Positions 10,601 to 16,289 of a stretch of DNA of 64,000 nucleotides are shown here, piece after piece; position 1 is the stretch's first letter, and every line of letters begins with the position of its first letter. This DNA is from Paenibacillus sp. sptzw28 (GTDB lineage: Bacteria; Bacillota; Bacilli; Paenibacillales; Paenibacillaceae), in assembly GCF_019550795.1 (NCBI RefSeq), contig NZ_CP080545.1, forward strand, positions 4,684,001-4,748,000. Direction: 5' to 3'. A program made the translations under genes and the position numbers. The notes under the pieces are model-generated. The model was not told where the DNA came from, searched no databases, and saw only the letters and a program-made list of their open reading frames with translations.

Positions 10601-10625
10601 CAAGTCTGAACACATTGGTCTGCAT
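4635..10625 (-). CDS. Giant secreted multidomain protein, putative glycan-active (1996 aa)
   Basis: Residues 1-36 are a Sec signal peptide (basic RLARR, a hydrophobic core, cleavage near VMA-EE). Residues about 40-920 form a large region rich in Trp, Tyr and acidic residues (GGHQGDWGGYYGALGEAL, YNQVLYTYEGAWEAHEG, NGYVANYGEAANYLL). It looks like an alpha/alpha-barrel polysaccharide lyase or hydrolase, but I cannot assign a family. Then come FN3 (about 925-1013), a DUF1349/LamG-like beta domain (about 1018-1211), an FN3-like stretch (about 1218-1310), a repeated beta module (about 1322-1408 and 1608-1697), a DNRLRE/CBM96-like domain (about 1410-1600), a LamG domain (about 1728-1920) and a C-terminal FIVAR-like domain. 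There are no S-layer or sortase anchors. GGGAGG lies 7 nt before the ATG. Extracellular polysaccharide degradation is inferred from architecture. Confidence 0.8.
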   Translation of the reverse strand: MQTNVFRLARRILIVVLIAAIAMPVTGAIGSGEVMAEEEEITKGILDEMIFGNPESEQAHRFKGDYTNAVIGALGESTRVALPRTPADIQGGEMTFTMKVDPTAQNYFTVKFWGSDASSYKTMVYINGEQIGYRRVGDYQALEMGTSGALPNRFYYCTTLLPLEHTHGRNTVEITVRTYSGNFGTNVDQPSRGYYNAYTHNEAYLDVSGEVQGSKLKEGNSYLRDDITDAEKQAIVDQYMLNMVNTFSSYSAIIDGSPNAKLSIERYKDDLRFYANALQYDWSPAKTAEAKKAALQRIFKVIDNHVKDYYGNIRLVTRGGHQGDWGGYYGALGEALYIVEQLIKDDAIYGEAAFNAFLDQPFVTGTLDGLYSLAGVDWNGGELTRREAWERVLKANFDFARSRLSYIYNQVLYTYEGAWEAHEGLRLIGSPFFEGKERSHQILLEAVGGQPFLGEEVLVGTNGEELDLYHSLFYHDQTARFTEDYLQIVAKGLAKSKLDANGNVVRRLPYGEHYTGLTEAGQTRENGYVANYGEAANYLLKYFYKTLNHPGDEELNDQILKLALKNMHARGFTRYMGVDEGGKRIMRAEQVTDERNTAFAGFYAYGARTSTGMAMQYASLEMEMVHNEQRYSGPEWNEYWQYAKEAVGFAQQQLADHQLFNFTFGTRGTNSGEDYHLAETYKYISETRDDYERFDSVAAGAVLPQTDFDYYTEGEIAALGVNPADYEQFAWADVDNMFISLRDGDFRMFGNLNELNKGYSANGRLHVLGDNYDHIVQIATDGKYQYQDYWIRMDNIDMIFFEDQLTNGATAPQSTAGEIIPITYQSGVGKTDRDNFEADTPYAGYPDLLTARYGKYFMIFNTTRGVYGNERSFEVKIPTDYKGTTVLDLVSGQQLPIARTGKVTVSPKTAMVLKLTSDYQRDKEPDTVDFASALAGNGYAGITWKTTAGAQSYTITRSETENGKYAVIATGVKGNYYKDSTVQNGKVYYYKVSAVNGIGAGDESYRAKVTLTVPVSGLPGMAWRDERIGTTAGKAAVSGSSIAITGANGHGLGEGNDLIIYDRDIRDWLHFVNQAAAGSSAVSAKLDSWNGSASGIMMRDKLQDNTRYIYFGADQDGNLVLQNRTRDSRHAFSEEKKSPMNAMLIGLRAEDYPYLKLVRDYDSHFIHAYVSREGVKWQMVKRIFTPFPYAVYAGVAAAKDASFSGVTVEEMPRGQIYPYVQRDGSSVKFAWNKPKQAVKFSLFRTYDTEAALTDPVFKPGTLELEDNSPWTGLVSETPLLSHVDVGPGFDDFPAYKIAAISADGLVLGFSNAVYPPDETPAPHVSSIKVNNYLEGLDDEIQVSGLPEGTVVKVYRRPTDLEVLGATVTESTYGTVKIPQIGSESGVLYVSATIPGKMESARTAKSYPGENGLINLKAEKDATLRFNTTAPGDFNQFTILSNGTQEGNKRFGIVTFNNVPDLEDEAIESVTLKMYRANTRSATLRAHHIEWDDWKEPGAGGTLGAELKAGYFGGSTQAALDFFDGPNASAVITPDSANTVYGINGTWNLDVTEIAKANQGTRATFLLSVPSGEVNPLTKEYTSGTSVPGQFAAELIVKYKTDNITAPLTASDINVTNNAEGTADTVQVSGLAAGTVVKVYRNSSDTEALLGAATVTESTYATVSVPQIGIAPGTLYVTATAPFKLESERTARNYIGEPVNYTKGSYYTYLNELKRIGEQAEGLLVPVPMSLYSFEGNAENAFGGTHATVDGTPAYTEGKFGQAIDLNGINSFATLPSWHALSTSDAVTVATWVNWRGGNAWQRIFDFGNNTNQYLFLTPSSSGNVMRFAIKDGGGEQAVQTSKLPVNHWVHVAVTVGGGTAKLYVNGELKATNSNVTIKPSDFKPKVNYIGKSQWPDPLFNGLIDEFRVYNHVLSAEEIQAAMNNTAKPWIDNSLVTVLLAEAAALDETQYTQESRQALDEAVAYANALPADADQATIDNAAAHLLNAIESLKPLST

Positions 10626-10719
10626 TCATCTACCTCCCTATGTTTTGAAAGAACCAGTAACGACATATATACATTCGGTCACATATTCTTTTCGGTCCCC
10701 TCTCCATATTCGAATGGCA

Positions 10720-10733
10720 TGAATGCGTTTACA
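10720..10733 (-). promoter_or_regulatory. cre-like site (CcpA operator) upstream of the giant gene
   Basis: TGTAAACGCATTCA on the minus strand fits the catabolite-responsive element TGWAANCGNTNWCA at all but one position. It lies 95 bp upstream of the start codon. This suggests CcpA-mediated catabolite repression, as expected for an extracellular polysaccharide-degrading protein. Confidence 0.5.
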
Positions 10734-10741
10734 TCCGATGC

Positions 10742-10798
10742 TGATAATCAGGTTATCACGGATAGAAGCTTATAGAAACGTACTTTTTTAAGCTTCTA
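10742..10798. promoter_or_regulatory. Two short inverted repeats upstream of the giant gene
   Basis: TGATAA-tcagg-TTATCA at 10742-10758 and TAGAAGCTT with AAGCTTCTA at 10763-10771 and 10790-10798 are perfect dyads in the spacer between the giant gene and the cold-shock terminator. They could be operators; I cannot assign a regulator. Confidence 0.3.
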
Positions 10799-10851
10799 CC
10801 GCGTGTTTTTTAAGAGATTCCTAGAGATAGCGCCCATGCTGGGCGCACACA

Positions 10852-10884
10852 AGAAAAACCCGACAACAATTTGTCGGGTTTTGT
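10852..10884 (-). terminator. Intrinsic terminator of the cold-shock gene
   Basis: AAACCCGACAA pairs with TTGTCGGGTTT around a short loop, followed on the minus strand by a T-rich tract (TTTTTCTTG). It lies about 40 bp after the stop codon. Confidence 0.85.
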
Positions 10885-10921
10885 ATACGTTCGAGACTGG
10901 ATTATTCGATTACGTCAGATT

Positions 10922-11119
10922 CTACAGCTTGGTGACGTTGGCAGCTTGCGGTCCCCGGTTGCCTTGTGTGATCTCGAATTCAACCGCTTGACCTTCATCC
11001 AAAGATTTAAAGCCTTCGCCTTGAATTGCCGAGTAATGAACGAAAACGTCTTCTCCATTCTCAACTTGAATGAAGCCATAACCTTTCTCTGCGTTAAACC
11101 ACTTTACTGTTCCTTTCAA
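10922..11119 (-). CDS. Cold-shock protein, CspA/CspB family
   Basis: This is a 65-residue single cold-shock domain with RNP1 (KGYGFIQV) and RNP2 (VFVHYS), the surfaces that bind single-stranded RNA and DNA. The start codon is TTG: AGGAGG lies 7 nt upstream, and the family start MKGTVKWFN falls exactly there. A small dyad (CGTCGT/ACGACG, 11141-11156) sits just upstream of the ribosome site in the leader. Cold-shock mRNAs often have structured leaders that control translation with temperature; that is suggestive only. The gene is monocistronic, with its own terminator. Confidence 0.95.
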   Translation of the reverse strand: MKGTVKWFNAEKGYGFIQVENGEDVFVHYSAIQGEGFKSLDEGQAVEFEITQGNRGPQAANVTKL

Positions 11120-11194
11120 TTGAACAACCTCCTAAAATAACGTCGTTTGAACGACGAGTATTCCCAGTATACACCTTTTCTGGGGCTGAAGCAA

Positions 11195-11896
11195 TTACAC
11201 GTTAATAAGTAAGCCATGCTCCGATCCCGGTATGAACGGCAGCTTCGTCGCAAATAACTCTGCGGACCCGCCGTTTTCCCGGACGACCTCAAGCAGCTGC
11301 TGCAATTGCGGGTACGGTTCCCACTTCAGCGACATCAGCGGATAAATTCGGATGCTTCCTCCCGGCCGGCATACACGCATCATCTCCAGCAGGGAGCGCT
11401 TATGGAATGAGAAATCAAATTGCTCTTCATACAGAAACAAAAAGTGGCTGCACAGGACGAGCGAAAACCGGTTATCCGCAAAAGGCAGCTCAGGCAGGCT
11501 GCCTGCCGAATAGCAGGACGCTCTGGCTTCCTCTTGTGTGAAATGCGCGGCGAACCGCTTCAGCGATACCTCACGAGCGGCGCGGTGTTTACTTATATCT
11601 CCATAGTATGTCAAGTCGAGTTGATCGGTTAATTGCTCCAGCTTTTTCGTAGATACCGCAATTTCTTGCTCCGCTTCAGAAATGAGAAGATCCGGCGCCA
11701 TAGCATAGCGCGGGTCGGCGGCAACCGCCTGCAGACCTCTCTCCCTGGCGTCCGCGGTAAAGGAAGATCCTCCAGCCGCAATGTCGAGTACCTCTCCTGC
11801 GCGCAATTCGTTTTCCGGCAAATCAAACATTTTGACATATTCATCGAAATTCCTGCATGTGACGGCTACTCCCGCCTGCTCATACCTGTTCTTCAA
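11195..11896 (-). CDS. SAM-dependent methyltransferase-like protein
   Basis: The 233-residue protein has a Rossmann-type motif I (EVLDIAAGGSSFTADA, about residues 35-50), the acidic AVAADPRYA at the end of strand 2, and the later motif LVLCSHFLFLYEEQ plus MMRVCRPGGSIRIYPL typical of class I methyltransferases. Motif I has A-A-G-G-S in place of the usual G-C/S-G-x-G, so SAM binding is likely but not certain. The substrate is unknown. The TTG start at 11896 has GAGAGGA about 7 nt upstream. The gene stands alone, 75 bp upstream of the cold-shock gene on the same strand. Confidence 0.7.
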   Translation of the reverse strand: MKNRYEQAGVAVTCRNFDEYVKMFDLPENELRAGEVLDIAAGGSSFTADARERGLQAVAADPRYAMAPDLLISEAEQEIAVSTKKLEQLTDQLDLTYYGDISKHRAAREVSLKRFAAHFTQEEARASCYSAGSLPELPFADNRFSLVLCSHFLFLYEEQFDFSFHKRSLLEMMRVCRPGGSIRIYPLMSLKWEPYPQLQQLLEVVRENGGSAELFATKLPFIPGSEHGLLINV

Positions 11897-12082
11897 TACT
11901 TTCCTCTCCTCTGCTCAGCTCTTCTCTTCCCATCTCCGCTAAACTATCCTTGCAATTCCAGCTGCCCTGCCCGCATATGCAGCGAAACAGTTTCCACATT
12001 CTATCATGATTTTCATTTGATTTCTACCCCTGAATATGGCTATGATTGAAGGATACGACATGATTATGGAGGGAATACCGGT

Positions 12083-12316
12083 ATGTTTAAAAAAGTTCAG
12101 ATCTATAAAACGGACAAGTACAATATGCTGACCGTGGAAGTACAGGGAAAAACCCTGATTGTCCGTGAAATATCCGACCAATGGGGCGAGGAGTGCCATA
12201 CGTTCGTCAGCCGTCCGGAAATGCTGCATTGGGCAGTAAACCGGTTTCGTCCGGAAGATTACATTGGGCGCGAAGAAGAACGGGAAGCGATAATAGAGGG
12301 TTTTCGCTCGGTATAA
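12083..12316 (+). CDS. Small hypothetical protein, 77 aa
   Basis: A charged soluble protein (MFKKVQIYKTDKYN, VSRPEMLHWAVNRF, YIGREEEREAIIEGF) with no membrane segment. A clear GGAGGG lies about 9 nt before the ATG, and the ORF has the codon character of the neighbouring genes. I do not recognise the family. The next gene, a 59-residue membrane protein, lies 104 bp downstream on the same strand. Confidence 0.65.
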   Translation: MFKKVQIYKTDKYNMLTVEVQGKTLIVREISDQWGEECHTFVSRPEMLHWAVNRFRPEDYIGREEEREAIIEGFRSV

Positions 12317-12420
12317 CCGTAAGAACTTTCCGGATATTTGAAGGAAAATTCATCCTGTATATCGAACACATAACTTTACGGGGCTTTGAATAGGTTGCCT
12401 TGAGGGGAGCGTTAGCATAG

Positions 12421-12600
12421 GTGGATACGACAGCAACGATTATTTTCATCATCGCGGCTTTTGCACTCGGTTTTCTTGTTATAACTCAGCGGAACAACAT
12501 TCCCGCAAGCCTGCGAAGAGGGATCGCAATCGTCGCAATCGTATTTATTGCGTTTGCCTTTTTCCTGATTGTTTACAGCTTGACGACAATGGGGTCATAA
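12421..12600 (+). CDS. Small two-helix membrane protein, 59 aa
   Basis: This short ORF starts at a GTG with AGGGGAG about 10 nt upstream. It encodes two hydrophobic segments (TIIFIIAAFALGFLVI and GIAIVAIVFIAFAFFLIVY) joined by the polar link TQRNNIPASLRRG. The ribosome site and hydrophobic pattern support a real small membrane protein. Its function is unknown. It lies upstream of pepF on the same strand with a 176-bp gap. Confidence 0.6.
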   Translation: MDTTATIIFIIAAFALGFLVITQRNNIPASLRRGIAIVAIVFIAFAFFLIVYSLTTMGS

Positions 12601-12776
12601 CGAGGCCTTCCGCGGGCAAGACTAGGGTCAAACCGTACATGGGAGCGTGATCCTTCGTGAAATGGCTGCCAATCGTTTTGTCCCTGTCTCTGCTGCCGGG
12701 AAACGGTGCCACGCAGTACTTGCCTGCGCCCGGTTCCGCGGCCTCGACTACTATACACCAACCGAGGAGGATTCCG

Positions 12777-14567
12777 ATGAACCACGTACCGAAACGTTCT
12801 GAGATCGCACCGGAGAACAGCTGGAAGCTGGAAGACTTGTTTGCGAGCCAGGCTGCCTGGGACAAGGAATATTCGCAGGCCAAGGAGCTGATGAAGAAAG
12901 TCGAAGTCTTCCAGGGCAAGCTCGCAGACCCGAAAGAGCTCAAAGCTTGCTTCGAGCTTGAGGACGAGCTCTCGCTCCACGTAGAGAGGCTGTATGTGTA
13001 CGCCAACATGAAGCATCACGAAGATACGACGGAGCCTTCATATCAGGCTTTATCCGAAAAGTCAAAAAAGCTTAGCGTCGAAACCGGAGAGACGTTATCC
13101 TTTATTACGCCCGAGGTGCTGAGCCTCGCGGATGCCGAGCTCGACGCGATGATTAACAACCCGGAACTGGCCAAATACCGTCACACGCTCGAAGAGATGC
13201 GCCGTCAGAAAGCCCACATTTTGTCCAAAGCGGAAGAAGCGCTGCTTGCCGGAGTCGGAAACGTCAGCCAGGCGCCGGGCACGATATTCAGCATGCTGAA
13301 CAATGCCGACCTTAAATTTCCGAAGGTCAAGGACGAGAACGGCGAAGAAGTGGAACTGACACAAGGCCGATACATACAATTTCTTGAGAGTAAAAATCGC
13401 GAAGTCCGCGAGAGCGCGTTTAAGGCGATGTATGAAACATACGGCAAATTAAAAAATACGATCGCTTCGACGCTGAGCGCGAACGTCACGAAAAACATTT
13501 TTTATTCGCGTGCCCGCAAATATCCGTCCGCGCTGGAAATGTCTCTGTACGGTGACAACATTCCGAAGACTGTATACACGAATTTGATTGATACGATCCA
13601 TAAGCATTTGCCTTTAATGCACCGCTACATGGAGCTGCGCAAGAAGCTGCTCAAGCTCGATGAGCTGCATATGTACGACCTGTTCGCACCGCTCGTGGAA
13701 GAGTTCAAAATGGACATCACATTCGAGCAGGCCAAAGGAACCGTCAAAGAAAGCCTTAAGCCGCTGGGCGATGATTATTTGAGCGTCCTGCAGGAGGGCT
13801 TTGAGAACAGCTGGATCGATGTATACGAGAACGAAGGCAAGCGGAGCGGAGCGTACAGCTGGGGCGCCTTCGGCACGCATCCCTATGTCCTTCTGAATCA
13901 CAAAGACAACCTGAACAGCATGTTCACCTTGACGCATGAGATGGGCCACGCCCTTCACTCCTACTACTCGGACAATAATCAGGACTATCGGGACGCGCAG
14001 TATACGATCTTCCTCGCTGAGGTGGCGTCAACACTTAACGAAGCGCTTCTGATGGATTATATGCTGAATAAATCTACGGATCCAAAGGAAAAAATGTACC
14101 TGCTCACTTACTATGCGGACCAGTTCCGCACAACGGTGTTCCGCCAAACGATGTTCGCCGAGTTTGAGAAAATCATTCACGAAAAAGCGGAGCAGGGCGA
14201 CTCGCTCACGCCGCAGGACCTGAGCAAGATTTACTACGACCTGAACAAACAATATTACGGGCCGAATATGGTCATCGACAAAGATATCGAGATGGAGTGG
14301 GCGCGTATCCCCCATTTCTATACGAGCTTCTATGTATACAAATACGCAACGGGCTTCTCGGCCGCAACGAGCTTCGCGAAGCAAATTCTCGAAGAAGGCG
14401 CTCCCGCGGTAGATCGCTATCTGGGCTTCCTTAAGAGCGGCGGAAGCGACTACTCGATCAACATTCTGAAGAAGGCCGGCGTGGACATGTCGACTCCGGA
14501 ACCGATTGAACAGGCGATGAGCGTCTTTGAAGAGCTTATCACCCAAATGGAGCAGCTGACGAAATAG
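12777..14567 (+). CDS. pepF: Oligoendopeptidase F (M3 metallopeptidase)
   Basis: The 596-residue cytosolic zinc peptidase carries H387-E-M-G-H391 in THEMGHALHSYYSD, the M3 family zinc-binding motif. The downstream glutamate ligand probably lies in FLAEVASTLNEALL. The N-terminal helical part (NSWKLEDLFASQAAWDKEY) and overall length match PepF, which cleaves short peptides of about 7-17 residues. The start is ATG 12777 behind GAGGAGG with 7-nt spacing. An in-frame ATG at 12657 would add 40 residues resembling a weak signal peptide but lacks a convincing ribosome site. The gene ends in a strong terminator. Confidence 0.93.
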   Translation: MNHVPKRSEIAPENSWKLEDLFASQAAWDKEYSQAKELMKKVEVFQGKLADPKELKACFELEDELSLHVERLYVYANMKHHEDTTEPSYQALSEKSKKLSVETGETLSFITPEVLSLADAELDAMINNPELAKYRHTLEEMRRQKAHILSKAEEALLAGVGNVSQAPGTIFSMLNNADLKFPKVKDENGEEVELTQGRYIQFLESKNREVRESAFKAMYETYGKLKNTIASTLSANVTKNIFYSRARKYPSALEMSLYGDNIPKTVYTNLIDTIHKHLPLMHRYMELRKKLLKLDELHMYDLFAPLVEEFKMDITFEQAKGTVKESLKPLGDDYLSVLQEGFENSWIDVYENEGKRSGAYSWGAFGTHPYVLLNHKDNLNSMFTLTHEMGHALHSYYSDNNQDYRDAQYTIFLAEVASTLNEALLMDYMLNKSTDPKEKMYLLTYYADQFRTTVFRQTMFAEFEKIIHEKAEQGDSLTPQDLSKIYYDLNKQYYGPNMVIDKDIEMEWARIPHFYTSFYVYKYATGFSAATSFAKQILEEGAPAVDRYLGFLKSGGSDYSINILKKAGVDMSTPEPIEQAMSVFEELITQMEQLTK

Positions 14568-14596
14568 CGAGGCGCCCGTTACAAAAGAATCAACAT

Positions 14597-14639
14597 AAAG
14601 CAGCAAGCCCGCCGGAATAAGCGGGATTGCTGCTTTTTT
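14597..14639 (+). terminator. Intrinsic terminator after pepF
   Basis: AAAGCAGCAAGCCCGC pairs with GCGGGATTGCTGCTTT around the loop cggaataa, followed by TTTTTT. Confidence 0.92.
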
Positions 14640-14667
14640 GATGCTCAGCTATTCAACTGCACTTGAT

Positions 14668-15381
14668 TCACCTGGAGGCCCAAAGCATTCCCCGTTTCAT
14701 CATCGTCAGCACTTGAGGCATGGTTACAATGTCCAGGGAGTGACCCAGAGCACAATAAAAAACCCGTCCTCTACCGTATTTTTTGGTCCATACCACAGGC
14801 ATGATTACTTCTCTCCAAACCTCCGGAGGATGCACCTTCCCGAAATAGGTCGTTGCAAGCACCTCATTCGCAGGGTCAACAAGCATGTAATATTGTTCGG
14901 TGGTTACGACAAAATCCTCTATTCCCGACATGATGGGATGATCCCGCTGTATGATGTGGACCTGATAGGTGATTCCAGCACCCCCCGGGTGGGAGAGAAA
15001 TTGACCGCCAACCATTTGCTGGTACTCTATCTCGCAGCGAAAGGCATCTCCCATACCGCCGTGCATCCCGGCCACTCCTGTTCCATTGCTTACAGCATCA
15101 AGAAAGGAACGAAGCTGCTCTTCGGTAATCGTTCCCGCGGTCCAATTGGGCACGATCAAATCAGTCCGCATTATTTTTTCCCGGTCAAGCAATACGTCTA
15201 AGGTATCGGAAATTTCGACGCTGAAATTTTCTTCTCGCAACAAACCGGCCAGAATTTCCGCAACCTCCCTGGGGCGATGCGGCGGATATCCGCCTTGCAG
15301 AATTAACGCCTTCTTATTTCTGCCGTAATTATTTTGGTATCGCTTGGACCTGATATTTATTTTCAATGAAATATTGTTCAT
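14668..15381 (-). CDS. ThuA-like domain protein
   Basis: The 237-residue product has a ThuA-like glutamine-amidotransferase fold: KKALILQGGYPPHRPREVA, then GVAGMHGGMGDAFR, HPIMSGIEDFVVTTEQYYM and GRGRVFYCALGHS. ThuA proteins act with sugar dehydrogenases in disaccharide catabolism (trehalose and related sugars), probably on 3-keto-glycosides. The ATG at 15381 has GGAGAG 9 nt upstream; two ATGs closer to the ribosome site (15387, 15390) have poor spacing. About 20 basic residues precede the usual domain start. The gene follows a 118-aa ORF by 25 bp and lies near a divergent two-gene GMC dehydrogenase. Confidence 0.82.
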   Translation of the reverse strand: MNNISLKINIRSKRYQNNYGRNKKALILQGGYPPHRPREVAEILAGLLREENFSVEISDTLDVLLDREKIMRTDLIVPNWTAGTITEEQLRSFLDAVSNGTGVAGMHGGMGDAFRCEIEYQQMVGGQFLSHPGGAGITYQVHIIQRDHPIMSGIEDFVVTTEQYYMLVDPANEVLATTYFGKVHPPEVWREVIMPVVWTKKYGRGRVFYCALGHSLDIVTMPQVLTMMKRGMLWASR

Positions 15382-15406
15382 TTTCATCATCTCTCCGCTG
15401 ATGTCA

Positions 15407-15763
15407 TCAGTATCTAATACGGCCATTATATGTGTCCGCCAAGCGATGTGACATTAGCGTATTAATTAATCGGTATACTCTGCCTTTCGTTAGAGTGGAT
15501 AAGACGTACTCCACCCATTCCGAAATGCTTTCCTCCCCTCCGAGCAAAAATAAATTCGCTCTTTCGCGCCTAATGATCTCCGATTTCGTTGCATACGGAA
15601 TATAGCCGGTTCTTGTGACATACAGAACGGGGAATTTCGGTAATACCATTATTTCACCGTATATTTCGGGCAGTTGATGTATAGGGACAATAAGCAGATT
15701 CATCTCGAAGGGCTGATATATTCTCGCATAATCCGCAGCTTCCTCAAAAGTATTTTTGTTCAC
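15407..15763 (-). CDS. Hypothetical protein (118 aa), possibly related to cell-wall-binding repeat 2
   Basis: The product is soluble with no signal peptide. The stretch FPVLYVTRTGYIPYATKSEI followed by ANLFLLGGEESIS resembles half of a putative cell-wall-binding repeat 2 module, in which a nucleotide-like fold carries an I/L-GG motif. I treat this as a weak similarity. The GTG at 15763 has GAGGTG 6 nt upstream; a GTG nine bases earlier is too close to the ribosome site. It sits first in a probable two-gene unit with the ThuA-like gene and is divergent from the GMC dehydrogenase genes, which suggests a shared role. Confidence 0.55.
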   Translation of the reverse strand: MNKNTFEEAADYARIYQPFEMNLLIVPIHQLPEIYGEIMVLPKFPVLYVTRTGYIPYATKSEIIRRERANLFLLGGEESISEWVEYVLSTLTKGRVYRLINTLMSHRLADTYNGRIRY

Positions 15764-15845
15764 TATGGTCACCTCGATACATCATATGCCCGCTGCCGCG
15801 ATATATTTGAATGTGTATGAATTTATTGATTAAGGGGGAAACGGA

Positions 15846-16289
15846 TTGGTTTCCAATGAAGAGATTGAAATGATCAAACTATTGACTGAAGCCATTTTCC
15901 CCGGGGCCAACCAGGCAAGAGTATACGAGTTTATTTTACGCGATATGAAGAGCAATCCGTTTTTTATAGAACGCTATCGTGAAGGATTGACCGAATTGGA
16001 CGAGGCGGCGAATGACGTATACCGGTCGAAGCTGCTTGAGCTTAACGGCAGTCAACTAACCGGTTTACTGACCCGGTTTGAAAACAGCGCTTTTTTCGAA
16101 CTCATAAGAGACCATACGATGGAAGGAATGTTCAGCGACCCGATATACGGAGGCAATTATGAAGCGCTTGGCTGGCGCTTGCTAGGCTATGCGGGCCCGA
16201 CCTTTCATCCGCCGGAGACCATAGGGCAAACCAGTCTTCCGACGGTTTACTATTCGCTTGAAGGGATTGCTTATGAAGAAAAAACCTGA
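15846..16289 (+). CDS. GMC dehydrogenase small subunit (gluconate 2-dehydrogenase subunit 3 family)
   Basis: The 147-residue protein resembles subunit 3 of membrane gluconate-type dehydrogenases: LLTEAIFPGANQARV at the N-terminus, then a helical region and DPIYGGNYEALGWRLLGYAGP, a conserved feature of the family. No twin-arginine signal is visible, unlike many Gram-negative subunits. The start is TTG 15846 with AGGGGG about 7 nt upstream. The 3' end overlaps the large-subunit gene by 17 nt, which implies coupled translation and a heterodimer. No cytochrome c partner gene follows, so the electron acceptor is unknown. Confidence 0.85.
   Translation: MVSNEEIEMIKLLTEAIFPGANQARVYEFILRDMKSNPFFIERYREGLTELDEAANDVYRSKLLELNGSQLTGLLTRFENSAFFELIRDHTMEGMFSDPIYGGNYEALGWRLLGYAGPTFHPPETIGQTSLPTVYYSLEGIAYEEKT

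Noticed and set aside
12601..12776. Riboswitch or T-box in the pepF leader
   Set aside because: Some GC-rich stems are possible but no conserved box sequence or terminator pattern is seen.
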